Positions 26,104 through 38,916 of a stretch of DNA of 64,000 nucleotides are shown piece after piece. The position numbers were made by a program, and so were the translations under genes. The notes below the pieces were generated by a model that was not told the origin of the DNA, made no database searches, and saw nothing but the letters and a program-made list of their open reading frames with translations. The stretch is from Hormiphora californensis (lineage: Eukaryota > Ctenophora > Tentaculata > Cydippida > Pleurobrachiidae). The stretch is from positions 1 to 64,000 of the forward strand of contig CM035357.1 of NCBI GenBank assembly GCA_020137815.1, in the 5' to 3' direction. The stretch's first letter is position 1. The number at the start of each line of letters is the position of its first letter.

Positions 26104-27290
26104 CGTCGTAGTTGAGAACTCCATCTCCATCAACATCAGCCTCCTTGATCATAGCAGCAACTGCACGGGGGAGAGGGGGACATGTTAGATCAACTACAAG
26201 GGGTAGAGGGTGATGTTATAGCAACTACAGGGGGAGGGGGAAATATTATAGCAAACTGTGGGGAGGGGGATTGTCTACATGCAATAACGTGCAAGCAATA
26301 TGACAATCACAGGGATGATTTATAGAAGGCAACAACTTACTCTCTCCATCGCCCATATCCTCTCCGATGTTGGCCATGACGTGCTTTCAACTCAGCGGCG
26401 TCAATAACTCCATCCCCTCGCTTGTCGAAGATCTTGAAAGCTTTCTTGTACTCGAATTCAGGGTCAGCCTTCTCCATCTGTCGGGCCATGAGGGTACAGA
26501 ACTCAGAGAAATCGATCTCTCCGGATCCTGGGGGGGAGGATGTTAGTAATGGGAGGGAGGTTTTAGTAATGGAAGGGAGATTTTAGTAATGGAAGGGAGA
26601 TCTTAGTAATGGAAGGGAGATCTTAGTAATGGAAGGGAGATGTTAGTAATGGAAGGGAGATTTTAGTAATGGGAGGGAGATTTTAGTAATGGGAGGGAGA
26701 TTTTAGTAATGGGGATACTCGTGGTCGAGATGGAGGAGATATGTGAAGCCAGTATAAGACCAACTCAATAAGTGATGGTGTTATGAACGTACCATCAGAA
26801 TCGACCTCGGAAATCATAACACCGACTTCCTTCTCATCAATGTCCTGTCCAAGGGTCCTCATGACAGACGCCAACTCTCCAGTGGAGACGGTTCCGGAAC
26901 AATCTTCATCGAAAATATCGAAGGCATCCTTGAATTCTCGAACCTGCTCGTCGTTCAGACCGAGCTGGGCTTTAAGGGTCTGAAAATGGGGTGCAACGTG
27001 GGGTTAACGATTTGGTATTGCAGATGCTTAGTATTAGATGACTGGGGAGGGGACCGGACTTTGAAATGGCTTTTTCAAGTCATTGAATAGCGTAGTGAAT
27101 CGACAAGAAGTAAGTTGGGGAATTTACAAGTAGAGAAACAATTAAAAGCCATACAACCGATAATCAATATCTTCTCTAAATTTTAGTACTATTATCATAG
27201 ACTTGTTATAAAACACACGAATAGATCGAGGGAGTTCACACTTCACACGATTAGCATCTCCATTCTTTATGCACCTACCGGATTCAGCAT
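26104..27290 (-). CDS. Calmodulin-like EF-hand protein, with frameshift; last exon uncertain
   Basis: Exons: 27290-27279 (ATG, MLNP), 26979-26793, 26527-26341, 26160-26104. The four Ca2+ loops are [36 protein letters not shown] and [11 protein letters not shown]-, with the final Glu expected from the next exon. Spacing and helices ([21 protein letters not shown]) match the calmodulin/troponin C superfamily. Within the third exon the frame breaks after AAELK: an AAA where AA is expected (+ strand TTT at 26385-26387) shifts the following [11 protein letters not shown] segment, yet later splice phases suit the unshifted frame. Either a sequencing indel or an inactivating mutation. A possible last exon starts at 25927 after TCTCTCAG but looks poor, so the C-terminus is unresolved. 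Confidence 0.7.
26530..26713. repeat. 20-bp minisatellite, ~9 copies
   Basis: Tandem GGAAGGGAGATTTTAGTAAT units directly next to the acceptor of the EF2/EF3 exon. Confidence 0.9.
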
Positions 27291-27404
27291 CTTGTTTCAA
27301 AGGGGGGAGAGAGGAAGCAGAGAAAACAGCAAAAATATAAATTCAACACAACTAGCCGGGCCTCGCGGTGTGTAGCTTTCTGTACGCGTAATGAAATGTT
27401 CCGT

Positions 27405-27495
27405 CAACGCATTCCCTAAATATTTCAACCAATGAGAACAGAGAACAGTAGTCACGTGACATGGCATTAACCAATCAGAGGCGAGGTATATCAAC
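27405..27495 (-). promoter_or_regulatory. Candidate promoter of the calmodulin-like gene
   Basis: Within 210 bp upstream of the ATG lie two CCAAT boxes (AACCAATGAG at 27428, AACCAATCAG at 27470) and between them GTCACGTGAC, the palindromic E-box/CLEAR-type site. The same pair of motifs makes up each 42-bp minisatellite unit at 22130-22985. Regulatory role is inferred from motifs only. Confidence 0.45.
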
Positions 27496-27562
27496 ACCTG
27501 ACTTAATACAGTTTGTACTATAGTTCCGGCACACGCACCGGTCACCAGCAGGCCTGTAGTCG

Positions 27563-27565
<3 letters not shown>

Positions 27566-27640
<75 letters not shown>

Positions 27641-27646
27641 GAGAGA

Positions 27647-27688
<42 letters not shown>

Positions 27689-27690
27689 GA
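27566..27690. repeat. GA dinucleotide microsatellite
   Basis: About 120 bp of GA with several GTGA interruptions, upstream of the calmodulin-like gene. Confidence 0.98.
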
Positions 27691-27819
27691 TGGAAAAGAA
27701 AGAAAGACAGTAGAAAGGGGAGCAGGTTTTCCCGAAAAACCACATCTGCAGCTGCACATCGTCGCACAAAGCAAGGTTAGACCCATGGAGAATGTGTATA
27801 CAATCGTTTACACGTGTCT

Positions 27820-27876
27820 TGCACATGTCACGTGACTTTATTGGCTTAGGTCACGTGATCACGTGACGTGTTGGTA
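27820..27876. promoter_or_regulatory. Cluster of CACGTG sites
   Basis: Three to four overlapping CACGTG E-boxes (TGTCACGTGAC, GGTCACGTGATCACGTGACG) and an inverted CCAAT-like TATTGGCT lie between the calmodulin-like gene and the ORF at 27924-28198. They may serve either. Confidence 0.4.
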
Positions 27877-27923
27877 TCGGTGGTATGGGTCACTCCGTGG
27901 AATTGCAACTGCTAACACACACC

Positions 27924-28198
27924 TGGAAAGAGCGAGGAAGAGAGGTAGAGATATCTTTATAGGCCATTTTTAGGACCTTTCCAGATGAGAAAAACACAGC
28001 TGACAGCTGCCCCTGCAGTAATCGGTCCTCATATAATTCCCCGGGCAGCTGCGCCCCCCCGCCCTCTGCGATGACCGCAGTCATTGTTTGTTGAGGTGTG
28101 GTTGGCCTCACACCCAACTCAACAAGGCAGGGGCCAGTCAGCTGTATAGGACGAGGGGCCAGGACGTGGTTTACATGAGCTATAGTTCTGCCCAACAT
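27924..28198 (-). CDS. Hypothetical exon, unrecognised
   Basis: An open frame from ATG at 28198 (MLGRTIAHVNHVLAPRPIQL..) runs to CTTTCCAG|GTGTGT, a plausible donor at 27923. It has balanced amino-acid composition and is not low-complexity, unlike most short ORFs nearby. I recognise no family, and no convincing following exon was found: splicing to the AG at about 27561 stops within four codons. It could be a first exon of an unknown gene or chance. Confidence 0.3.
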
Positions 28199-28896
28199 GT
28201 GAGATAATCTAACAGTTTGAAGTGCAGGGGCGGATAGTGATTCAATGTATATCTAATGCAGGGGCGGATAGTGATTCAATCTAATGCAGTTGAATGTGGG
28301 GCAGGTAGTGATTTAACCTGTTTATAAGAGCTGTGTTAACTTATCACTGAGTGGTTGTTACGTGTTCTAATAGTAGTTCCCTAGTGTCAATAGGCAGTTA
28401 AATGGCGGATTAGGTCGCAAGTCAGGAAATAAGCCCAGGAAATGACGACAGGAATCCCCGTTTGCGCATTTAACGAATATGAGCTTGGCACGATTGGTGA
28501 CATAGACACATGTGTGGGGGTCACCAAGGACTCCCAGTGGGAGTTCAATTAGGAATCCGTAATCCGCATACATAACAAATATGAATTGTAGAATAGTTTT
28601 TTAAATTAGAATTAGTACATATAATATTGCATCGGCAAATTTACATAATCTCCACAACAATTGTATAGGCCTGTGATAATTTTAACGAGATTTTTTCTGA
28701 ACAGTTGCCCCGCGGCAGTTGAATTGTTCAGTGTCAAGCGACTCAACGCGGAAGCTCCATCAGAAAGTTGTATTGAACTGTTATATCGTTTATTATCAAA
28801 CAGTAGCACTGTCAGAGCTCATTGGCCTGAAACTGTGACAGGTATAGCACTACTGACCAGTGTTACATACCATTATGCACCCTAATTGCACCCTTT
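28199..28896. other. 3' flank of glutamate receptor gene, no gene seen
   Basis: Holds a short direct duplication (GCAGGGGCGGATAGTGATTC at 28226 and 28259). Otherwise mixed sequence with no recognisable exon. Confidence 0.5.
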
Positions 28897-31677
28897 TCAA
28901 GGGATGTTATAACTCAGCGGTATCATGGTTGCAGAGGGAACTTTATCTGCCTCAATATTCCCTCTCCTCTGCCCCAACACTTTCCCCCTGGAGAACTGAT
29001 ACGCGAACCTCTCACCCAGCACATCTAGTAATTTAAAGTTAGCTGCTGAGTCCCTGGCGCCTGTGTAGATGTATTCTAGAATGAGACAGATCAGAGAGGA
29101 GGCAATACCCATGGGGATGAGGTAGAATATTCCAGCAAGATTTGATAGGTACATGGTGAGGGAGTGGTTAGGGGCACACGATTTGGTACCCTTTGATTTC
29201 TCGTGTTTCTGATAGAGCGCATCTAGAACCCCTTTCTCTCTGTTCTCTAGAAGGAAAGTATCAACCAGGTTTTTATAGGGACTGTTCTTCCTTACACCAA
29301 AAGCCAGGTCGAATGGTTGGAAAGAGTCTCCCACTCTAACAATATTACATTCCCCTAAAGTCAAGAAGTCCATGGTAGGAATCTCACTGATGTATACGAA
29401 CCCTCCCTTCCTCAATAGATCCATAGCAGCACCACTGCTGTTTAACTTCATAGCCTGGTGTCCCAGTGTCCTGTATTCATGTTTCATATTGGACTCTAGT
29501 AGTATCTGGGGGTTAGTACTATCAACTACACCCCACTTGTAGGCAGTCTGTTTCAGGAGTTCTAGTGGTCCTGTCAGGTCAGTTGCCTGGTGACTAATGG
29601 TAAGGAATGCAGTCATATTGGCAGTATACATTGTTATTAGAAGAAGGATAAAGAATCTCCAGAAGAAGAGGAGGATTCTACCAGATATAGATCGTGGAGA
29701 TATCCCCCCTTTGTGCCCAACCAACCCACTGCTGACCATCCAGAACGATTCTCTAACATCCAGCACCTGGTTCTGGTCTGACTCCCTGAGTTCAACTACC
29801 TTGCAGGTATGCCTGCTAGCTCCAGTTCTGCAACTCTTACAGGGACAGGAGTTTTGACAGAACTTGAGGGATCCAGAGAGTCCGAAAGGGGATGCTTTAC
29901 TGAGAAAGTAGGTTACCAGGGTAACTAGAACGCAGCCCAGCAACACCGCGACCCAGATAGACCTTTCAAAGGGACGGAGAAAGAAGAAGACATCTCTTTC
30001 CTCCATATCACTTTTCACAAATGCTGCTAACCCTGCATCAAATATGGGGTAGGTGAAATCAATATCATGCTTTCTGGCGAGGTTGTTTGATAGAGCGACT
30101 ATTATCATATCAGTCTTATTGTCCAATAGATCCCGAATTAGACCGTTCCACTCTCCTGTAGTGTCATTCTTTCTTCCATATTTCATGTCTTCTGGCTGTA
30201 TAAAGTGGTATGTGAACCCTAGTTTTGTCCCCATTAGTTTCACTATCTCTATATTGATCCCAGTATAACAGAGTGGTGATGTTGTATCAAGACAGGTTGG
30301 GTCTGGTTCACTAATGAAGGGGTCTTCTGGCATCATACCCAGCCTCAGATGGATCCCTGTCAGAGTGTTAGCTATACCAGTAGGGGGTATCATCTGGTTA
30401 CTGAGGAATGTGACAGGTGTTGCAACCTCCAACCCTCTCCCGCTCGTCCACCCTCCGACCCTCACAAATGTATTTCCGACAAAGTTAACAATGTCATACG
30501 CAGCAGTATCGACCTCTCCGTTTTCTTGGAAGGAGATCTGCCCAGTAACACCCTTATACTCGACACTCTTTATCACATCCAACACCCTATCACCTCCCTG
30601 CCAGGTTATAGAGGGATCCCTCTCTCCTCCCTGCCAGGTTATAGAGGGGGAGGTACTGCTGGTAGATGTAGAGGGGTTAGTACAGGTCAGGTTCTGGTCA
30701 GGTAGTTCCAAACTAGATACAACCGCACGGGCTAACATCAATCCATCATACGTCAGCAGTGTGTAATCAGTAAGATGCTCAGGTGACCCGATCTCAGCAT
30801 ACCTCTCAGACAGGTCATCGTATAACCCTGATCGGGTAAACCTTGGCCTGATGCCAATTAGTCCCTCGTAGTAACGCTTGTAAAGACCGTTAAAGGAGAG
30901 ACTTCTCACATTTGCTGCTACTGCATCAGACATTACCCAAACAAACTCACTGCCTAGCAGACCCATGTTGTGGGCATCTGAGAGGATGTTTCTAGCGTAG
31001 GATGCACTACCAAAGTATATGATAACTCTGTCCAGGGATGCCTTGAAGGTCCTTAGTTGGTTGACAACTTTCAGTTTGTCGTTGTTGCACGTGTCAAATA
31101 CTAACACGTTCCTAACCTTCAAATCAGGGTGTTGTAGGAACAGCATCTGAAGATGGACCACAGCATTGATTCCATATCCATCATCAGACGCCAAGATACT
31201 AACCTCATTCCAGTTGTAATACTGAAGTAGCTCAATAATAGCCGCTGATTGGTAGAGGTCACTTGGTGACATTGTTATTAGAGTTTTACCCTTGTTCTCC
31301 CTCCTCAACTGAGAGCTAGTTGCTGATACAGATATCAGTGGGATATTGTAATCGCTAAAGAATCCTGCAAAGAATTGAGTGTCATCAGACCGTGCCTTCA
31401 GCACCACAACTGTTACATTTGATTGGAGCATCTCGCACGCAACACGTGTCTTGTTTCTTGTGCTGGAGGAATTAAAGGTCAACCAGCGAACTGCTGCAGA
31501 AGGGTTACCACTAGTAACTGAGGGGTTGGAAGGCGAGATGTCATCAAGATCAGGGTTGGGTAAGAGTTGGAGAAGGTTCCGGTAGATGGTGTTCACAGTC
31601 TCCCCTGATTCTGTGAGCAGGCCGATACTGCTGGCATTTAGTAGAGTGGGGAGGACGAAAAACAGAAGTAATTTCAT
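28897..31677 (-). CDS. Ionotropic glutamate receptor subunit, intronless
   Basis: Single 926-residue ORF with the full iGluR plan: signal peptide (~1-17), amino-terminal periplasmic-binding-like domain (~18-415), ligand-binding S1 (~440-560), M1 (~571-592), pore loop (~642-658), M3 (~665-691, with MYTANMTAF for SYTANLAAF), S2 (~705-830), M4 (~843-868) and a short cytoplasmic tail. The ligand-anchoring Arg of S1 is kept (R535 in LARKHDIDF) but the usual PLT motif before it is changed (VALSN). The pore apex reads LVGHKGG, placing Gly654/His655 where AMPA/kainate receptors have the Q/R site. A Cys-rich insertion (~607-625) extends the M1-M2 loop. Residues ~345-364 hold a tandem SITWQGG(E/D)R duplication. 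No intron across 2.8 kb contrasts with the neighbouring genes and suggests retrocopy origin. Confidence 0.92.
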   Translation of the reverse strand: MKLLLFFVLPTLLNASSIGLLTESGETVNTIYRNLLQLLPNPDLDDISPSNPSVTSGNPSAAVRWLTFNSSSTRNKTRVACEMLQSNVTVVVLKARSDDTQFFAGFFSDYNIPLISVSATSSQLRRENKGKTLITMSPSDLYQSAAIIELLQYYNWNEVSILASDDGYGINAVVHLQMLFLQHPDLKVRNVLVFDTCNNDKLKVVNQLRTFKASLDRVIIYFGSASYARNILSDAHNMGLLGSEFVWVMSDAVAANVRSLSFNGLYKRYYEGLIGIRPRFTRSGLYDDLSERYAEIGSPEHLTDYTLLTYDGLMLARAVVSSLELPDQNLTCTNPSTSTSSTSPSITWQGGERDPSITWQGGDRVLDVIKSVEYKGVTGQISFQENGEVDTAAYDIVNFVGNTFVRVGGWTSGRGLEVATPVTFLSNQMIPPTGIANTLTGIHLRLGMMPEDPFISEPDPTCLDTTSPLCYTGINIEIVKLMGTKLGFTYHFIQPEDMKYGRKNDTTGEWNGLIRDLLDNKTDMIIVALSNNLARKHDIDFTYPIFDAGLAAFVKSDMEERDVFFFLRPFERSIWVAVLLGCVLVTLVTYFLSKASPFGLSGSLKFCQNSCPCKSCRTGASRHTCKVVELRESDQNQVLDVRESFWMVSSGLVGHKGGISPRSISGRILLFFWRFFILLLITMYTANMTAFLTISHQATDLTGPLELLKQTAYKWGVVDSTNPQILLESNMKHEYRTLGHQAMKLNSSGAAMDLLRKGGFVYISEIPTMDFLTLGECNIVRVGDSFQPFDLAFGVRKNSPYKNLVDTFLLENREKGVLDALYQKHEKSKGTKSCAPNHSLTMYLSNLAGIFYLIPMGIASSLICLILEYIYTGARDSAANFKLLDVLGERFAYQFSRGKVLGQRRGNIEADKVPSATMIPLSYNIP

Positions 31678-34220
<2,543 letters not shown>

Positions 34221-35027
34221 TGCATCGCAATATTTTGGAATTATGCGGCAAACTACGCGGCGCGCGCGAAAAATTATAAACTTCATTGCAAAAGTCCTGC
34301 GGCGCGTTTTTTTAGTTAGCAAAACGCGCACTACACGTGCGCTCGCGCTCGCTCTTCTTCTTCTTCAGTTTTGGGGATGCTTTTGGCTCTTTTTATCAAT
34401 TTTTTAGTGTGTAGGCGTTTGATTAAGTTATTTTTCTGCACAACCCACACAGGGACCATATGATGACTTGATTCACACCTCACCGTGTCTAGTGGCTGCT
34501 CTGCACCGTTTCACCCCTGAGGTCCCTAGTGGGTTGTGTAGTATTTACTTTTGGCTCTTGCCTGGTGGTTCACCATTTTTCGTTTTGAAAAGTTTTCATA
34601 AAAGTTTTTAAAAACGTTTTTCCTTGAATTATTAAATCCTTGAAAAGCGCTGCCCTATCGGGGGCCAGCAGCGTTTGCCAACGATATTCCCGGCTTTTTT
34701 AAAGCATGGTCCACAGAGAGTGCATTATAAAGTCCTTTTTTCGTGACTCCAGCCTCTATCATATTGGCCGTTACATGTTGTATTGATTTGATGACAGAAG
34801 ACTGAAGAGGCTCTATAATCTAAGTTCTTTAGTTGTTTCCTCCATTTATAGAAAGCGGTTATATCAAATGAATATATTATTATTCATCCCCAATTCAATG
34901 AAAACTTAACGCAGACCCGATTTTTTCCCCGCCCGGGTGAAAGCCGAAGGCATTCACCCGGATGCCTTTTGCAAAAAGGCATAGGGGTTTAGAATTCGAC
35001 AAGTTTACATACTAGTGAAGTGTCACG
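34221..35027. other. Intergenic, hairpin at 34930-34980, no gene seen
   Basis: CpG-rich at 34240-34360, otherwise AT-rich. A hairpin with CCCGGGTGAA/TTCACCCGG arms lies at about 34932-34970. No exon recognised. Confidence 0.5.
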
Positions 35028-35035
35028 CTTTTTTT

Positions 35036-35308
35036 CAGGGGCGAAGCAAGGCTGGGTCCTGTGGGTCCAGGACCCACTTTTTGGACGAGAGAGGAGAAGA
35101 AAATGAGAAAACTTGCTAAAAAGTGAAAATATCGGCAAAAACAACCAAAAAAAGTGAAAAAATGAGCCGATTTTCAATTGAAAAAACAAATGCGCGCAAG
35201 AAAAAACTTATGCGGCAGCGCTGGGTCCGGACCCACTTCGCGCATTACATTTTCTGCAGCGCTGGACCCAAAATTTTTTTCGTGACTGAACGCCGCGCAC
35301 CGCCCCTG
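35036..35308. mobile_element. 273-bp hAT-type MITE
   Basis: Begins CAGGGGCG and ends CGCCCCTG (perfect 8-bp terminal inverted repeats), flanked on both sides by CTTTTTTT (35028-35035 and 35309-35316), an 8-bp target-site duplication. CAGGGG-type ends and 8-bp duplications are hAT superfamily traits. An internal GGGTCCGGACCC palindrome is present. No transposase, so non-autonomous. Confidence 0.85.
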
Positions 35309-35316
35309 CTTTTTTT

Positions 35317-35873
35317 CCCGTGACGTAACCCATCCATAGCAACCATCCAGTGCGGAGTGCTCAAAATATCATTTGAAATACTTCACACACGCTCTAATCC
35401 AAATTGTTCACGAAGGCAACGCCCGCAAAGTTATAACAGTGCTGAAATGACGCACTTTCATTAAAACGCGCAGCCCGGCGCCGCGTGCCCCTTCCTGTTT
35501 GCAATTCATAACGTTCATCGTTCGTCATGTGTTCGTCATTACAATTGCGCTCTGGTATTGTCATTGATTACATGAGCTCAGTTGAGTGGAGATCACATCA
35601 CACTAGAAAAGGAGCCTAATTAGGCAGCTCATCACCTGCACTGTTCTGTCTCACCTTTCAGAATCTCATTAGGTTATGGGTGATGGGTAATTAGGAGTGT
35701 CACATGCCAATGGCGGGAAATACAGTACTATGGATACATAGTGCAAATATTCTTGTTGTTCTCTAAACTACCCATACTTTTTTATGGGGGACTAGTTCAT
35801 ACAATTTTTATTTATACAAATTGTGTACGATATAGGGGACTTTTCTGTTTGATGTAATTGATATTTATGCAGG
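35317..35873. other. 5' flank of the METTL17-like gene
   Basis: No ORF of note. TTTATGCAG directly before the ATG at 35874 could be a splice acceptor, so an upstream 5' exon is possible. Confidence 0.45.
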
Positions 35874-37241
35874 ATGTCATCACTTCTCAAGAGACTGCGA
35901 GTTAGATGGCCGACAGTTGAGTTTCCTGAAAAGTTGCAGCGCTCAATATTTGAACACTTTAATGACGAAGGGAATGCTCAACAGCAGTTTCTGAAGGAGA
36001 ACCTCAAGAAAACTAACTCTACTACTGTCTACACGCAGCCTAACTCTCTAACAAGTCGCCAGGCTACCAGACAATACAAGAACCCTGTTGAGATGGGGCT
36101 AGCTGTTGCCAGGGACCAGGAGAGGACAGAAAGAAAGCTGGAGAATGTTGATATCATAACCTATAAGAGCTCTCCAGCACTGTACCACATCTCTCACCAG
36201 CTAATGTACGAGCTATCAGTCCTGGAGAAGGGGTTCAGCCCCTGGTCAATGTTGGATATGGGTCACAATGTGGGGGTGGCTGTGTGGGCTGCACATAACC
36301 ACTTTAATGAGTCTCTAGGAGACATTGTGATACATGAACACAATATTAAAGAATATAACAGGACCGTGAAGCTACTGAATCTGAGGTATGGAGAACACAT
36401 TCCCAATGTGCAGGTTCGAGGTGCTAACTCCTTTCCTAGAAGCTGCAACAAGTTTGACTTGGTAACTGCGATCAACTACTTCCCCTACCTCCACACTAGT
36501 GAGGTGAGAGGTTGGTTTGATAAAATCTGGGATCGAACAGAGGGTTTTCTAGTGGTTGCTGACATTTCTAACCTCTACACTTCACGTCGCATTGCTGACA
36601 TCAGGAAATTGTTTCTCGCCAGATACGGAGCTAAAAACATCCTAGCACCGTGTCCCCACTCTAAAGCCTGTCCGATGAGGCAAAAGAGGGATCCCCAGGG
36701 GTGTCGGTTTGTTGCTGCTGATTTCTCGAGAGGTGCTAGTTTTACACACGGAGAGAAGAGGATGTTGGAGGATAAACAAAGTGTGGAGTACTCTTATCTA
36801 ATGTTTAGTAAAGATGCGGCTGGTCCTGATCAAATACACAGAGGATTTGACAGGATATTAGCACCAGTTAGTAAACCTAAGAAGTCCAGATCTGCTACAT
36901 TCACACTGTGTGGACATGATGGGATGTTGTGGAAGAACAGTGTCACTGCTAAAACTGATAAACACGTGTTGAACCAGGTCCTGAAGATGAGGTCAGGTGA
37001 TTTATTGGATGGAGTGTGGAGAGAGAGGGGGGAGGTGCAACTAGAACCTATCACGTGGAGAGAGGAGAGTTACGATGAGGCTGTAGAGAGAAGGAAGGCA
37101 CGGAATGAAGGGATGAGAGAGAGGAAGTTGGCAATGGATGTATCTGGGATCATTGGACAGGATTTAGAAAGGGAGGAGGGGGAGGAGGAGGAGGAGGAGG
37201 AGGAGGAGTGGAGTATGAGGGATGAAGTTAGAGATTTGTAG
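35874..37241 (+). CDS. METTL17: METTL17/Rsm22-family mitochondrial ribosome assembly protein
   Basis: A 455-residue ORF with the Rsm22 fold: SAM-type Rossmann core around 126-232 (MLDMGHNVGVAVWAA, FDLVTAINYFPYL, FLVVADISN) and the family's cysteine motif CPHSKACPM plus GCRF (C260, C266, C277), which in METTL17 relatives binds an Fe-S cluster. Family members act in mitochondrial small-subunit assembly; that role is transferred from family knowledge. Motif I reads GHNVG, where family members usually have GSGTG, so SAM binding may be weak or lost. The N-terminus is basic (LLKRLRVRW), compatible with mitochondrial import, though an upstream exon may exist. The C-terminus is a poly-Glu run then WSMRDEVRDL and a stop, and these final codons are amplified downstream as a 36-bp minisatellite. 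Confidence 0.85.
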   Translation: MSSLLKRLRVRWPTVEFPEKLQRSIFEHFNDEGNAQQQFLKENLKKTNSTTVYTQPNSLTSRQATRQYKNPVEMGLAVARDQERTERKLENVDIITYKSSPALYHISHQLMYELSVLEKGFSPWSMLDMGHNVGVAVWAAHNHFNESLGDIVIHEHNIKEYNRTVKLLNLRYGEHIPNVQVRGANSFPRSCNKFDLVTAINYFPYLHTSEVRGWFDKIWDRTEGFLVVADISNLYTSRRIADIRKLFLARYGAKNILAPCPHSKACPMRQKRDPQGCRFVAADFSRGASFTHGEKRMLEDKQSVEYSYLMFSKDAAGPDQIHRGFDRILAPVSKPKKSRSATFTLCGHDGMLWKNSVTAKTDKHVLNQVLKMRSGDLLDGVWRERGEVQLEPITWREESYDEAVERRKARNEGMRERKLAMDVSGIIGQDLEREEGEEEEEEEEEWSMRDEVRDL

Positions 37242-38764
37242 TAGTGGAGTATGAGAGATGAAGTTAGAGATTTGTAGTAGTGGAGTATGAGGGATGAAGT
37301 TAGAGATTTGTAGTAGTGGAGTATGAGAGATGAAGTTAGAGATTTGTAGTAGTGGAGTATGAGGGATGAAGTGAGAGATTTGTACCGTGTGCGGCAAAAA
37401 AAATCCCCCCCCTAGACCACCATAGTTGCCGATGTGGTGGAGAGCTGTAACTTGGCAGGGTTGCTCCACTATGTCTATCTTGATCCTGACAGAAAAATCA
37501 GAGCTCTAGCTCAAAATTCATTTTTTTGATAGGAATGAACATTGTCATTCATTCCAAGAAAAAAATATTTTCGGTCCAGAATTCAAGCAATTATCTTTGG
37601 CCATCGATTAGCTTTCCAATGTGACCAAGATCATCTAAATTGGGCAACCACAAGAGACACAGTGTCATGTTTCTTAAAGTTAGTCAGGTCATGTGATCTT
37701 CACCGAATCGTTGATTATCCGGGATTGCTAATCGAGCCAATGGGCAGAGGAATCTCGTATCACGGCCGCTAATGAGGTATGTGTACCAATACAGGGTAAT
37801 GTGATTCGAGGAAAGAGGACATTTATCAAAGAGCTACAGATCTCATGACCAATCAGCATCGTCATCCCTCATTAGTAGCCGTGATACGTGATTCTCTACC
37901 ACTTAGACCGATTCGTAATACTGAACACTCAACGATTCGGTGAAGATCACATGACCTGATTAAATTTAAGAAAGATGACACTGTGTCTCTTGTGGTTGCC
38001 CAATTTAGATGATCTTGGTCACATTGGAAAGCTAATCGATGGCCAAAGATAATTGCTTGAATTCTGGACCGAAAATATTTTTTTCTTGGAATGAATGACA
38101 ATGTTCATTCCTATCAAAAAAATGAATTTTGAGCTAGAGCTCTGATTTTTCTGTCAGGATCAAGATAGACATAGTGGAGCAACCCTGCCAAGTTACAGCT
38201 CTCCACCACATCGGCAACTATGGTGGTCTAGGGGGGGATTTTTTTTGCCGCACACGGTAGTAGTGGAGTATGAGGGATGAAGTTAGAGATTTGTAGTAGT
38301 GGAGTATGAGGGATGAAGTGAGAGATTTGTAGTAGTGGAGTATGAGGGATGAAGTTAGAGATTTGTAGTAGTGGAGTATGAGAGATGAAGTTAGAGATTT
38401 GTAGTAGTGGAGTATGAGGGATGAAGTTAGAGATTTGTAGTAGTGGAGTATGAGGGATGAAGTTAGAGATTTGTAGTAGTGGAGTATGAGGGATGAAGTT
38501 AGAGATTTGTAGTAGTGGAGTATGAGGGATGAAGTTAGAGATTTGTAGTAGTGGAGTATGAGAGATGAAGTTAGAGATTTGTAGTAGTGGAGTATGAGGG
38601 ATGAAGTTAGAGATTTGTAGTAGTGGAGTATGAGGGATGAAGTTAGAGATTTGTAGTAGTGGAGTATGAGGGATGAAGTTAGAGATTTGTAGTAGTGGAG
38701 TATGAGAGATGAAGTTAGAGATTTGTAGTAGTGGAGTATGAGGGATGAAGTGAGAGATTTGTAG
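37209..38764. repeat. 36-bp minisatellite derived from METTL17 last codons and stop (~19 copies)
   Basis: Unit TGGAGTATGAGGGATGAAGT + TAGAGATTTGTAGTAG equals the coding end WSMRDEVRDL followed by two TAG codons. About five copies precede and fourteen follow the foldback element at 37385-38257, which split one unit. Extra copies lie in the presumed 3' UTR, so the protein is unaffected. Confidence 0.95.
37385..38257. mobile_element. 873-bp foldback transposon FB2 in the minisatellite, TA duplication
   Basis: Starts CCGTGTGCGGCAAAAAAAAT and ends with its reverse complement; arms of ~390 bp surround a divergent centre (~37775-37860). Flanking TA at 37383-37384 and 38258-38259. Neighbouring repeat units give the empty site GATTTGTAGTAGTGG, proving TA duplication on insertion. 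No transposase ORF. Confidence 0.92.
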
Positions 38765-38916
38765 TTTGTATGTGTGTTTAACTTATTGATATTTGATTTT
38801 TATAACTTTTTTTAAACCTCACTCTTGAGTCATGTCTATTATAATCAGTTTTTACAACATTTTATAACCCTAATTATACCAATTAACCCCCTTCCCATCT
38901 CTATTATTATAGGAGA

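Noticed and set aside
27297-27767. Minus-strand 156-codon ORF upstream of the calmodulin-like gene
   Set aside because: Half is a CT run; the remainder overlaps the likely promoter with CCAAT and CACGTG motifs and has no recognisable domain.
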